The notes: generated by a model not told the origin, from the letters alone. 64,000 nucleotides of DNA from Collybia mongolica (GCA_013420905.1 JAAXNY010000001.1:7006001-7070000), one strand, 5' to 3'; counted from the first letter of the stretch, positions 1-9,877 are shown. A program made the numbers and translations.

Positions 1-1
1 G

Positions 2-334
2 CACTATACCACTTCAGAACTCTTGTCACTGGAGCAAGTTACTCTGAAACATCCCAATCCAACACGCAACAATGGCTTGCTTCTCATAATTGAGGGCAAG
101 CATTGTGGTAAATATGTCCAGCGAATTCACCATCGATATGATGGTGACAATGCATTTGTTCTTTTAGCTGTGATCAACCGGACAGAGGATGGCCATGAGA
201 GTTTATTGGAGGAGCATTTTGAGCTCAATCCCAACAAACTCTGTGTTGGTATTGAGACTAAGGATGAGAAAGCCCGTGGTGGTGAGCTGATGGCCAGCCT
301 TTGTGAGGAGGCTCAAAAAACTCGCGCAAAATAA
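2..334 (+). pseudogene. C-terminal fragment of a KOW/Spt5-like transposon-associated protein
   Basis: The frame is open from the left edge and ends with TAA at 332-334. The sequence (GLLLIIEGKHCGKYVQRIHH, later LCVGIETKDEKARGGELM) looks to me like the C-terminal part of the large KOW-domain proteins scattered through agaricomycete genomes, usually beside transposons. Their function is not established. A fragment resembling the N-terminal half of the same family lies at 56716-57021, in the other repeat cluster. Because the frame runs off the window I cannot tell a complete gene from a fragment; the repeat-rich setting favours a fragment. The family assignment is from memory of the motif pattern, not from a search. 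Confidence 0.5.
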
Positions 335-1319
335 GTAGGGGCACTATTAACATAATCCTTCTATAATATATACATTGCTTGATAATTGACATGCCCCCAT
401 CCTATCCTAAGTATGACTTAATTTCTGTCGTTTATGCTGTCTTCCTTTTTCTATTATCCTACAGCCCAGTTTACTTCCCTGCTGCCTTTTTTGTTGGAAA
501 TTGAAGTTAAATACTGGGTTTACTAGGCTTCCACCTTCAACGTGTATATGTATTGTAATATCCTTTTCATGATCAATTATACAACTGAAACACAGTTAAG
601 TGTTGCACATACCTTGTCTTTCACAGATTGAATAATGCTGACTCCCATTTCCCCCTTGCCATCCTCAGAGACTTTCCCGGAATTCTTGACATGATTATTA
701 TCACCTGCATCCAATGTTCAGCCTTAGCACCACTCGTCAAATTGATCTATACCTATTTCTTTGGTTGTACTGGCCCCCCTACTGGAGACGTTGGAACAAT
801 ATGGAACCCACCCGACGTATTCCGGTAGCCCAAGTTGATTTTCTGGACCAATGGATTGTTCGCAGTCAGAGTCTGTTTCAGGCTCTGTCACACTTTCTAT
901 GGTGTTGTGGCCATCCTCGTCAATGCACGGACTCGCAACACCACTGTGAAGTATTGAGGAACGAGACATGGTAGGCATGAGGTATGCGTTTAGTATAATG
1001 AGCTATAATTTTACTAACTCAAATAACACTATATGTGATTTCACTACTCTATGGGTGTCTTTTCCGACACTTGTTCAGAGATCCGTGGAGCCGTGATAGC
1101 AAAACCCTCTGCCCCAATATCCGACATTAGAACTCATCAAGAGACAATTAAGTGAATTGGAGTCAGAATTCCTCATTCCAACCCTTGCACTAGTGTCAAG
1201 ATTTTGTGTTTTCCACTTCCACGTCAATAGTGCCTAACCATGGAGCATATCCATGGTCGAATTCTTAAGGATGCAAGACATCTCTCCTCTCCCTCAACAA
1301 CTCAATCCTCACAATTCTC
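335..1319. other. No convincing gene
   Basis: AT-rich DNA without a supported gene. An 84-codon open frame lies on the minus strand (724-978) and overlaps two short plus-strand frames. None has a recognisable motif or splice-site context, so none is called. Given the neighbours it is probably decayed transposon DNA. Confidence 0.4.
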
Positions 1320-2138
1320 ATGGCTAAATCCTCAGCATCGAAAGTCAATAAGCGTGGTGGAAAGGTCAAGTCGGGGTCAACTCCTGCCAAAAATAAAGTA
1401 TTAGGTAGTTGCTGCTTCCTCTAGTAGGATGATCTCACTAATTGTATTACACCTGAAGCGGCACAGACCATGACCCTACAAGCTAAGCTGAAGAAACTAC
1501 AAGGTACCTACATCCGATTTATTTCTTCTTCAATGTGCGCTCAACTTCATCAATACCATCAGCCAAGAACAACGCCCTGCGCAAATCTGCCGCTGCAAAA
1601 GAGATAACATCAGACTTGATACCACAGCCAGCGCGCAGCTCTAGCAGAAAGAAATTTAACTTACAGTTTGCAATGTGTTTAGAAGATGACCAGGATTTAT
1701 ATACATCAATTCGTGTAAGTTTCATTTTTATTCACAGAATCTATCTGATTATCTATAGCATTCTGTTTGTGAATTGACTGCCATGGCAGGGATTGATTAC
1801 ACCCTTTCATGGCACCAACAACCCAAACCAATAATAGCCCAAATAATTGCTGTAGTAAGTCTCCTGTTATTTACCCTCCCTTTGACTAACAAAGTTGTCA
1901 GGCTCGAAAGTGCCATGAGTACCTAAACCAATTTGCCCATAGCTGGCCCGTCGAGGAATTTATAAAATACAACCTCAAAAACAGGCGCGCCTATGCTTGT
2001 TGTCACGGATATCTACCACCACCCTCAACACTCGCCAATAACACAGATGATGATGATCGAGAAATGGAAGCAGATGAGGATGGAAGTGAACATGGCGAGA
2101 GTGATGACATGGACACAGCCATAGGAAATGGGGACTGA
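1320..2138 (+). CDS. Small acidic-tailed protein of unknown function, copy 1 (tail cut short by TGA)
   Basis: Starts MAKSSASKVNKRGGKVKSG, a basic Ser/Lys-rich N-terminus. Likely exons then give a short helix (about 1450-1504), a central block (AKNNALRKSAAAK to CLEDDQDLYTSIR, 1561-1713), a block containing DYTLSWHQQPKPIIAQIIAV (about 1759-1854), and ARKCHEYLNQFAHSWPVEEF running into an Asp/Glu-rich tail. Junctions have GT-AG ends. The stop TGA is at 2136-2138, but the same frame continues as acidic sequence to another TGA at 2219-2221, so the stop has probably removed about 27 residues of tail. The same exon order occurs in the copy at 2545-3441. This resembles a family of basidiomycete hypothetical proteins often found near transposons. 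No catalytic motif is visible, and exon boundaries are by eye. Confidence 0.5.
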
Positions 2139-2365
2139 GAGGATGGGGATGAGGGCAAGGGCAATGAGGATGGGGATGAGGACATGACAGGTGAATCAGA
2201 CCTAGAAGAGGAGAACTTCTGAGTAGGAGAATTTTCCAAAATATTCTAATTGATAAACCATACAGATACCATATTTTTTTCATATATAATTGGATTTTTT
2301 TGGCACTCTAGTGGATGACTTTCATTTAGAAAAGGCTATATTTTAGGCAATATAATTATTGCATG

Positions 2366-2433
2366 TAGCTGGGTCAAACCCACATGCGCTTAATATTATT
2401 ATATGACCAAAAAAAAAAAAAAGAAAAAAAAAA
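2366..2433 (+). repeat. 3' end of a poly(A)-tailed retroelement
   Basis: The stretch GTAGCTGGGTCAAACCCACA, then GCTTAATATTATTATATGA and an A-rich tail, recurs almost unchanged at 58110-58174. There it ends an insertion with a target-site duplication. GGGTCAAACCC resembles a tRNA T-arm/B-box, which suggests a SINE- or LINE-type tail. The 5' limit of this copy is not clear. Confidence 0.6.
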
Positions 2434-2544
2434 TTTTTATATCAATTTCTCTTTGGGGACCGAACTTACTCAAACTCAAATCTTATAAAGGCTCACTATT
2501 TTCTGTGTTTCTCAACATCCCCCCTTGTCTATCTCAATCTTCTC

Positions 2545-3441
2545 ATGGCAAAAACTACTACATCTAAGGGGTCAACACAAGCTGGCAAATTGACGTCAGC
2601 TTCAAATGCATCCAAAAGAAAGGCTTTGACAGGTATAAGTTTACTTTATCTTTAAATTCATCTCATAGAACTAGATCATTTATAGATTTTATGACCAGCT
2701 ACACAGGTAAATACATCAGGAGTGAAGGCCATGCAAGCTTAAATCAGTAAACTGAAAGGTGATGCCTGTTTAATTTTTTTTATCTTTATTATGCTAATTT
2801 GACTGGCTGAACTCACTACCTTCCACAAAGCTGCTCATGCTAAAGAAAAAGTGGGGAAACTTATTCCACGCCCTCTGTGCAGCATCACTGGAAATGGATT
2901 CTGTCTCCAGGCTGCAATGCAGCTTCAGGATGACAAGGAATTATATGGAGTGATTCAGGTAGGTTTTTTCACTACTAATCTCAATACATGATTCTAACAA
3001 ATCACAGCGCTGTGTTCGCAGTCTGGTTGGTAATGCTGGGCTCAACTATACAGTTGTTTGGCACAAACAACCTACCCCCGTCATTGCTCAAATTATAAGT
3101 GTGGTAAGTTTCTTTCTGTTTTCATCCCCTTGTATCTTATATGATTATTTCAGGCTCAAACTTGGCATGAATATCTCAAACGGTTCCCTCATGGCTGGCC
3201 TGTCAAAGAATTCAACAAATCACATTTGAAAAATAAGCGTGCCTTTGCTCGTAGATGTGGGTACCTCAAGGAACCTAGTAATATGGTGGATGGCAGTATG
3301 GATAGTGATGGAGTGGTGGGAGATGAAGAGGATGAGAATAATGATATGGATGAAGAGGAAGGTAGTGATGAGGAGGATGAGGACCAGGAGAATAATGATC
3401 AGGAACTCCAGAATGAGGGATGTGAGTCAGAGGTATTCTAG
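2545..3441 (+). pseudogene. Small acidic-tailed protein of unknown function, copy 2 (one in-frame stop)
   Basis: Starts MAKTTTSKGSTQAGKLTSAS; ATG at 2545. Exons match copy 1 in order: basic N-terminus, short helix (VKAMQA, about 2727-2745), AAHAKEKVGKLIPRPLCSIT block (2830-2958), RCVRSLVGNAGLNYTVVWHK block (3008-3101), then AQTWHEYLKRFPHGWPVKEF and a strongly acidic tail ending ESEVF at TAG 3439-3441. The short second exon contains TAA (after MQA) where copy 1 has a sense codon; CAA to TAA is a simple transition. Either that exon is skipped or the gene is dead. The tail is a run of Glu, Asp and Asn. Function unknown; the basic start, conserved core and acidic tail would fit a nuclear or nucleic-acid-associated protein, but that is a guess. 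Confidence 0.5.
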
Positions 3442-4110
3442 TTAAGAGAGCATTCAAATTACAATATCTTAGATCTTATGAATGTTAAACCTTAACTGTA
3501 CAAAATGGATGAAGTATTTTTATTGATAACAGGGAACAAAGAATGAATTTAAGTAATGTAAATGGCATGAAATAACTCCCCACAAAGGCTATTATTCTCA
3601 CCTGTGATGGTATGAAATTAATCCCTACAGAGGCCATTATTCTCACCTATCATGGTACAAAATTCATCCCTACAAAGGCTGTTATTCCCACCTGTGATGG
3701 TATGAAATCCATCCCATAGCCTCAAGAATTGGCAGTAATGTTACCCCAAAAAACATTGCTATTCTCACCCATCAAGGTATTAAATTAATCCCATATTGAT
3801 AGGACTTACCTCCCACAATGGTTGTTTTTTCCACCTATGGTGGAATGAAATTCATCCCATAGCCTCAACAATCAGGGGTATGAATACAGACAAATTTTGT
3901 ATGAAATTCATCCACTAAATCATACCTTAAGGGGGGGTTTTTCCTCCTTTTTTTCCCTCCACAGAGGGTGTTTTTTCATACATCTTTGGGATGAAATTCA
4001 TTACATTGTGTAATTATTGGGTGGATGAAATTCATATACTAATGTGTTAAATTCATTACTTAAGGGGATGAAATATGGGTTGAATTTCATCCATTTCCAG
4101 TTTCACAGTG
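3442..4110. repeat. Palindrome-rich MITE-like repeat, copy 1
   Basis: Contains many copies of ATGAAATTCATCCC-like units, and a distinctive stretch (GGGGGGGTTTTTCCTCC, then GGGATGAAATTCATTA) repeated at 7494-8168 and, inverted, at 49519-49680. It ends CCAGTTTCACAGTG at 4110. That end matches the inverted CACTGTGAAACTGG start at 49519 and resembles the CACTGTGCACCTGG ends at 4383 and 8794. No coding capacity. The left end was not located, so the start given is only the end of the gene before it. Confidence 0.6.
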
Positions 4111-4382
4111 CTGCGCAATGACAATGATGACAAGGGGAAGGCCAGCAACAAGCCGGTGCCACCCCACACCACCACAGCCAGTAACAAAGATGGCAAGGCC
4201 TCCACCCCAACACCTGATATTGCTCAAGAAGCCAGGCTACCCAGGCCACTGACAACACTGCAGGCACCACCACAAGGACAACAACAATGACAGGACAATG
4301 GGGACATTGGCAAAAAAAGTGGCCAGTACTGGACCATGCCAGTGCTGCCACCACTGCTACCCAGGCCACTGACAACACCATG
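4111..4382 (+). other. Low-complexity segment between MITE-like ends
   Basis: A CA- and GACAA-rich stretch lying between a CACAGTG end (4110) and a CACTGTG end (4383). It can be translated for 60 codons without a stop but has skewed, repetitive composition and no motif. Part of it (AAAAGTGGCCAGT, then CCACTG) resembles 62344-62395 inside the hAT-like insertion, so it is probably repeat filler rather than a gene. Confidence 0.4.
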
Positions 4383-4587
4383 CACTGTGCACCTGGTGGG
4401 GGTGGTTTTTCCCCCACTTAATGGATGAAAAGGGTTTTTCCTAAGTTTAGTGGATGAGATTAAGGGGTATGAAAAAAGGATGAAATTTCATCCCACATAT
4501 TTCATCCTTTAAGAGGGTGAAATTGTACTGTTAAAATACCATCTATTAATGGAATGAAAATCATCCCATAAGGGGTGAAATATACAG
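4383..4587. repeat. MITE-like repeat end with a 16-bp perfect palindrome
   Basis: Starts CACTGTGCACCTGGTGGGGG and carries the perfect palindrome GGATGAAATTTCATCC at 4478-4493. The segment is an inverted copy of 8640-8794. It abuts the LTR-like element that begins TGATAGGGCCC at 4588, which may have truncated it. Confidence 0.6.
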
Positions 4588-5231
4588 TGATAGGGCCCGA
4601 AATTGTTTGCACTTATAAAGTCAACAAGTAAGGCTATTAGTATCATTTCTAATAACCAAGTAAACAGTAATAAAGGATTAGAGTCGAGCTCCAAGACGGC
4701 TAATCAGAGTGAACTAGTCTAATGGATAATACACTATCAGTACAGAGGACTATGAGTACGGTCTATTATTAGTCCTATTCACCATGCCTGGTTACAACCT
4801 CAGTATCTTAATCCATAAGTAACCGTTGTAGTATGATATCATTAGTCCAGGGATCATCATTAATAGGAGAAGTAATTGTAAATTTGGGACTTGCACAACC
4901 CAATCCTAGTCAGGGGCACTTGGTGTTAACTACTGGAAGAGACGGGACACCATGAATAACAACCGGGATGATCAGGAGAAGTAAATGACAGTGCTGCGCT
5001 GTTTTAAATAACAAAGCGCGTGGTTGGGACTGGATAAGAGTTTAGCCAGCTCTTTCAATATTTGATAAGTAACAAGTAACAACATAATTGGCATGCATGG
5101 CGTGCACGCCAAGTCATAGAGGACATGTCAGCATTAAATACAGATCCTTGGTGTGGGGGAGTGCGGTTCCGTATAAACATTTACAATTCCGTATGATATT
5201 TAGTTTGTACACTATAAATAGACTGTAGATG

Positions 5232-5275
5232 AGTAGCGCAAAGGTAAGGAATCTTGCCCCCCACTTTGCGCTACT
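5232..5275 (+). repeat. 12-bp inverted repeat just downstream of TATA box
   Basis: AGTAGCGCAAAG (5232-5243) and CTTTGCGCTACT (5264-5275) are perfect inverted complements around a 20-nt loop, starting 12 nt after the TATA-like box. In copy C the right arm is changed (CTTCACGCTACT), which breaks the stem. It could be an RNA hairpin at the transcript start or a protein-binding site. Confidence 0.75.
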
Positions 5276-5393
5276 ATAGAGTATACAAATCACATTTGTT
5301 AAAACACTATTGCGTGCCCAAATTAAGGCTCAGATTGCTTCAAAGTTGTCTTGATTGGAATTGTTTGAAGAGATCACAGAATTGAAGAGTCTT

Positions 5394-5536
5394 AGTTCAC
5401 TTGGAACTTAGTACTGCATTGTCCATTGGAATTACTAGGCACTTGGCCTTAGTGCACTTGGCACTGTTTGTTTAATAAGTCACTTGGACTTATAGATCCG
5501 CTTGGGATCATTAATAATTGAACGTACACTTGGTAC
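5394..5536 (+). repeat. Array of six hairpins with conserved ACTTG loop and different stems
   Basis: Six inverted repeats follow each other: AGTTC-ACTTG-GAACT (5394-5408), ACTAGGC-ACTTG-GCCTTAGT with one bulge (5434-5453), AGTGC-ACTTG-GCACT (5451-5465), ATAAGTC-ACTTG-GACTTAT (5475-5493), GATCC-GCTTG-GGATC (5495-5509) and GTAC-ACTTG-GTAC (5524-5536, outer base unpaired). Loops are ACTTG or GCTTG; each stem has its own sequence but still pairs. Two more hairpins with other loops follow at 5576-5590 and 5665-5680. The array is preserved in copy C. It lies downstream of the TATA-like box and so could be in a transcript. Confidence 0.75.
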
Positions 5537-5830
5537 TCAGTCTATTGGATTGAGAGATATTATAAATATACCTAGCAAGTTTTAAACTTGTGTTGAAGCT
5601 TTGTCTGAATCAAACCTGTCGAGAGATCATTGGAAAGAGCCTTGACTAGTACTATTCAAAGCTTAGTGCTTCTAAGCACTTGAACCCGAACTTAAAACAG
5701 GCGATTCCTACTGTTTGTGTGTTGATTGTTAGGTTTGGTGTGTGTGTGTGTGTGTAAGAGATTACATTTCATAGCATCAGCACACTTATAGCCCAGGAGC
5801 CCCCTTTCACCATCAAAGGGACCCTAAATT

Positions 5831-6576
5831 GGCGAGTCTCAGGGGGGCAATTGGATAAGTACAGTGTCAGATACTTCCTAATCAGTACCACTGCAAAAAC
5901 CTGTCTTTGAATGTGGATAGGAGAGAATGGATGATTAAAACTTGCAAGATTCCATGGAGAGTGGTGAGCATCTCAAAGTATACAGCAGCATATAGGTGCA
6001 TATACAGCTCAGATACAAACTGTCAATTAAGCAGGGCTCCCTGCCAAACAGGTCTGAGTCAGTCTGCAGACACCTGCATTTGTCTGTGTGGTCTGTGTGG
6101 CTCATGTGGCTCAGTGTAAGTCCCCAGAGAAGCTACTGAGTTGGTTGTATATTTGGAATATACAAATATGGATCTACATTTTCAAGTTTGTTAATTTTTT
6201 CACACAGACCATCTCTGAGAGTCTGAGTCCCTAATTTACCAGCTGATTTGTTTTTAAGGAAAATGCCTAGATATATATTGTTACCTTTCATTGGTGGATA
6301 TTTGTATAGGATCTATAAACACCAACCTCTATTGGCATACACCATGGATATGGGTGAAGTTGTAAGGGGATCACTTGTTTGTCCACATCTAGCCATCAGA
6401 ATCACTATTGCACAGCTTGCATAGCCTCACTGTTATATCTATTATTCTGACACACACTTCTTTAATCCCTTGACAGATAGTAGTTTACTCTGGACTGACA
6501 TATCACATATGGATTGTTGCATCATAGAGTTACTGATATCAGATTCTGTTGTTATTTGAGACATAGGTACAATGTA
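5831..6576 (+). repeat. Dispersed repeat Y, copy A
   Basis: Continues directly from the LTR-like segment and is shared with 60837-63287 (with insertion) and, from about 6016, with 57056-59087. It includes a hAT-like end (GTGGCTCATGTGGCTCAGTG then TAAGTCCCC, near 6092-6125) and the empty site for two insertions found in other copies: AATATACAAATATGG near 6158-6173 and GGATATTT at 6296-6303. Similarity to the other copies stops at about 6576. A 70-codon open frame at 5907-6119 recurs at 60912-61124 but is not a convincing gene. Confidence 0.7.
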
Positions 6577-7182
6577 CTGGTGGGGTGCACATTTTTCAGC
6601 CTCCTATTAATAATGAATAATATATGATTTGAATAAATAAAATTTGTCAGCATTCCCAGATTTGATCACAGGGCCCTGTTGACCAAGATGCCCGACGGCT
6701 GAACATTCCAAGCTATATCATGCGTTGGCAGCCGCTTTCACACGCTTTTCCTCTTGCTCTGGTACCACCACCATTGCATGTTGGCTGCCTCCCATCCTCC
6801 TCCTCATAGTAAGCACTCTTCATTGATAGATTACAATTTGTATAGTAATACTTGTAGTAGTCATTTGAATTCCAATACAAACTATAAGGCTTTGTTAAGA
6901 ATATTATTAAATGCTAATAATGATCCTACAGGAAACCTAAGGACGTCATTGGTATGCAGGACAAGACCATGCCTGACAATGTCCTCAACATGGTACACCA
7001 CTTTGTTGACCTCAAAGTGCAGGTGGACAATGAGGGGGTCTCAGTATGTCTGTCTATCCAATCTAATCCAAAGCACATTAACATTGACCCGTTTTACAGA
7101 TGACTTCATTACAATGAGGTCAACAAGGACAATGGGCAGTCTGACAGTGCATGAACAAAGACCAACAACTTCCACCCATTAC
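6577..7182 (+). other. Unclear; possible decayed coding fragment
   Basis: One frame around 6926-7100 reads like protein (DVIGMQDKTMPDNVLNMVHH, then VDLKVQVDNEGVSVCLSIQS) before stopping. It has no recognised domain and no start or splice context. It sits between repeat Y and the third acidic-tail gene copy, so a decayed transposon gene is the simplest reading. Confidence 0.3.
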
Positions 7183-7493
7183 TTAATTTTTTTTTATCTT
7201 TATTATACTAATCTGACCAGCCAAACTCACCACCTTAGGTAAAGCTGTTCATGCTAAAGAAAAAGTAGGGAGTCCTATTCCATGCCCACTGTGTGGCATC
7301 ACTGGAAATGGGTTCTGTCTCCAGGTGCAGCTTCAGGATGACAAGGATTTATATGGGGCCATTTGGGTAAGTTTTCTCATTACTAATCTCAATACATGAT
7401 TCTAACAAATCACAGTGTTGTGTTTGCAGTCTGGTTGGTAATGCTGGTGATCAGGAACTTCAGAATGAGGGATATGAATCAGCGGTATACTAG
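7183..7493 (+). pseudogene. Small acidic-tailed protein, copy 3, with internal deletion
   Basis: Matches copy 2 from its intron before the core block (TTTTTTTTATCTTTATTATAC) through IPCPLCGITGNGFCLQ and LQDDKDLYGAIW to SLVGNAG. It then jumps directly to DQELQNEGYESAVY and TAG at 7491-7493. The jump removes about 360 bp, including the HEYLKRFPHGWP block and most of the acidic tail. The N-terminal exons are absent. The downstream repeat is duplicated with it, so this is a segmental copy of about 2766-4110 rather than an independent gene. Confidence 0.75.
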
Positions 7494-8168
7494 TTGATAG
7501 AGCATTCAAATTACAATACCTTAGATCTTATGGATGTTAAACCTTAACTGTACAAAATGGATGAAGTGTGTTTATTGATAACAGGGAAGAAAGAATGAAT
7601 TCGAATTTAAGTGATATAAATAGCATGAAATTAATCCCCACAAAAGCTATTATTCTCACCTGCAATGGTATGAAATTCATCTCTACAAAAGCTATTATTC
7701 TCACCTGTAATAGTATGAAATTCATCCCTACAAAGGCTATTATTTTCACCTATCATGGTATAAAATTCATCCCATAGCCTTAAAAATTTATAGTAATGTT
7801 ACCCCAAAAAAAATTGCTATTTTTGCCCATCAAGGTATTAAATTAATCCCATATTGGTAGGAATTACCTCCCACAATGGTTGTTTTTTCCACCTATGGTG
7901 GAATGAAATTCATCCCATAGCCTCGACAATCAGGGGTATGAATATGGACAAATTTTGTATGAAATTCATCCACTAAATCATACCTTAAGGGGGGGTTTTT
8001 CCTCCTTTTTTTCCCTCCACAGAGGGTGTTTTTTCATACATCTTTGGGATGAAATTCATTATATTGTGTAATTATTGGGTGGATGAAATTCATATATTGA
8101 TGTGTTAAATTCATTACTTAAGGGGATGAAATATGGGTTGAATTTCATCCATTTCCAGTTTCACAGTG
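7494..8168. repeat. Palindrome-rich MITE-like repeat, copy 2
   Basis: Near-identical to 3442-4110 in the same order (ATGAAATTCATC units, GGGGGGGTTTTTCCTCC stretch, GGTTGAATTTCATCCATTTC) and ending CCAGTTTCACAGTG at 8168. It is continuous with the copied gene fragment before it, so gene tail and repeat were duplicated together. Confidence 0.7.
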
Positions 8169-8794
8169 ATGGGGGCCCATCCTGAACCATTTGGTGCTGA
8201 AAACAATGACAATGAGGATGATGGGGGTGGCAGGGGCCCCCGCCCATATTAAATTAAGTATTTACTATCATGTATGGTATTTAGTATCAATGTATAGTAT
8301 TATTATCAATGTATATAGAATTGTCAGTAAGAAACAAAGTAAGTATTTTATAATAGTAAAAAAAAGTAAGGGAGTCCACAAACATGTGGCTCAGTGTAAA
8401 GTACAGCATAAACCCACTTTTTGTGGGATGATATACCTTCTATGCTGAACTTAAATCATCCCACATATTCCACCTTTTATGGGATGAAAGTTCACTCCAT
8501 AATAGATTAAAATCATCTAATAAAACCCACCCTTTATAGGATGAAATTCCCCTCTTTTTCACTGGATTAAAATTGTCCCATATAATTCACCTCTAATGGG
8601 ATGAAAGTTCACACCACTAAGGGATGAAAATTTTCTGAAATTATAAGAGCAGAAATTCATCCTCTCAAGGGATGAAATATCTGGGATGAAATTTCATCCC
8701 AATTTCATACCCTTTAGATTCATCCACTAAACTTAGGAAATGCTGCTTTCATCCATTAAGTGGGGGAAAAACCTCCCCCACCAGGTGCACAGTG
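8169..8794. repeat. MITE-like repeat with 18-bp palindrome
   Basis: The right part (about 8460-8794) is rich in GGATGAAA and TTCATCC units, includes the perfect palindrome GGGATGAAATTTCATCCC (8683-8700) and ends CCAGGTGCACAGTG. It is an inverted relative of 4383-4587. The left part holds AT-rich low-complexity DNA and a hAT-like end (ATGTGGCTCAGTGTAAAGTA, near 8386-8405). Confidence 0.6.
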
Positions 8795-9080
8795 TATTGA
8801 CCGACCTGTGACTGACTAGGGCTTGACAAAATGTGACAATTAAATGACTAGAGCTAGTCAAAGGTCTCAAAGACGCATATTAGTCAGTATTTAAGTCCAA
8901 ACCTGACTAAAAGCCAACCATTCTGGCCACAGATTGACTTTTGCTTTTTACTGAGTTTAACACGTGACATGCCCTTGACCCGACCTTGATTTCTAAACAT
9001 GAAGTATATCTGTTCCTCAATCACGTTGAGATCATGACTCCTCCCACTCCTCCTTCCTTTCCTTGTAGAATAGATCTTCC
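8795..9080. other. Border of repeat flank and gene-rich core; promoter region of the next gene
   Basis: From here rightward the composition becomes that of the gene core. No gene is seen. It contains the 5' flank of the cytochrome b5-like gene, without a clear TATA box. Confidence 0.4.
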
Positions 9081-9877
9081 ATGGCATCGTATCTTCGCGG
9101 ATGGTTTCCTTCAGGAATCTCGCAAGCAGAAACAAGCTCACCACCATCGATCCCCACCCTCAATTTAGTCTCTCCACCGCCTTCCGACGATGAGGATGGC
9201 TCAGCAACGGAGACGGAACAGGACAACGATGCCCCTCCCGCATTCCCCAGTCTCCATAGTGCCCAACGGATGAAGCCTTCGATTCCTTCATTCTTGACTG
9301 ACTCGCAGCGGATGCCCCCACCCCCGCTTCCACATCTAGCCCAGCGAACTCCGGGTGTTGGCTCAAAACCAACAACATCAAGCTCGTCCCTGGCTGTCCC
9401 TTCAACGACAAAAAAACGATATAGTAAGCCATCGAGGAAGGGTGGGAAAGTCGCTCTCGCTCCTGGGCGCGGTCCATTGGATTGGGCTAATCTAAAATCA
9501 TCGGGGCAGGATCTTCGAGTACGTATGACCATTATTAGTGTAATCATGAATATAACTCATGTCTGACAGGGAGTGGACACACTACTGCGGATTCCCCCAT
9601 CTGTATTGAAACAACATAATACGCGCGACGATGCTTGGTCTTCATTCCATGGCAAAGTATATAATATTACACCATATATGGAATATCACCCTGGTGGGGA
9701 AAGGGATTTACTACGTGTTGCTGGGCGAGACGGGACAAAATTGTTCAGTATGTCATTACCCAACATCGTACTTTACATACTCACCATTCTCTAGCCTCCA
9801 CCCATGCTTGGGTTAATGTGGATTTCATGCTTGATGCATGTTTAGTTGGATTCTTAGTTGCTGAACCCTCATCATAG
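9081..9877 (+). CDS. Cytochrome b5 heme-binding domain protein (IRC21-like)
   Basis: Three exons (9081-9518, 9570-9747, 9795-9877) join in frame to a 232-residue protein starting MASYLRGWFPSGISQAETSS. Residues 1-146 are Ser/Pro-rich and look disordered. The rest is a cytochrome b5 fold: LRIPPSVLKQHNTRDDAWSS, then HGKVYNITPYMEYHPGGERD with the HPGG heme-ligand motif, and a second histidine in STHAWVN, whose codons follow the second intron. Such proteins, including yeast IRC21 and the b5 part of Ncb5or, carry electrons in the cytosol or at membranes. Here there is no reductase domain and no transmembrane anchor, so the electron partner is unknown. Exons were fixed by GT-AG sites and reading phase (699 nt in total). 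Confidence 0.88.

Larger units (their letters stand above)
4588..5830 (+). mobile_element. LTR-like repeat, copy A
   Basis: Begins TGATAGGGCCC and is nearly identical along its length to 59596-60836. It contains a TATA-like box (TATAAATA, 5213-5220), a 12-bp inverted repeat downstream of it and an array of small hairpins (5394-5536). A GT microsatellite lies at about 5738-5755. The TG start, internal TATA box and untranslated structured downstream part fit a retrotransposon LTR plus leader, but I found neither a paired second LTR in cis nor gag-pol, and could not fix the CA end or primer-binding site. The end given is where TTGGCGAG begins. Confidence 0.55.

Noticed and set aside
1975..2283. 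His/Pro-rich minus-strand frame over the acidic tail
   Set aside because: Antisense of GAT/GAG-rich codons of the acidic-tailed gene.
5907..6119. 70-codon frame shared by 5907-6119 and 60912-61124
   Set aside because: Same reason: it lies in a duplicated repeat and ends in a hAT-like terminus (CGLCGSCGSV is the translated end).
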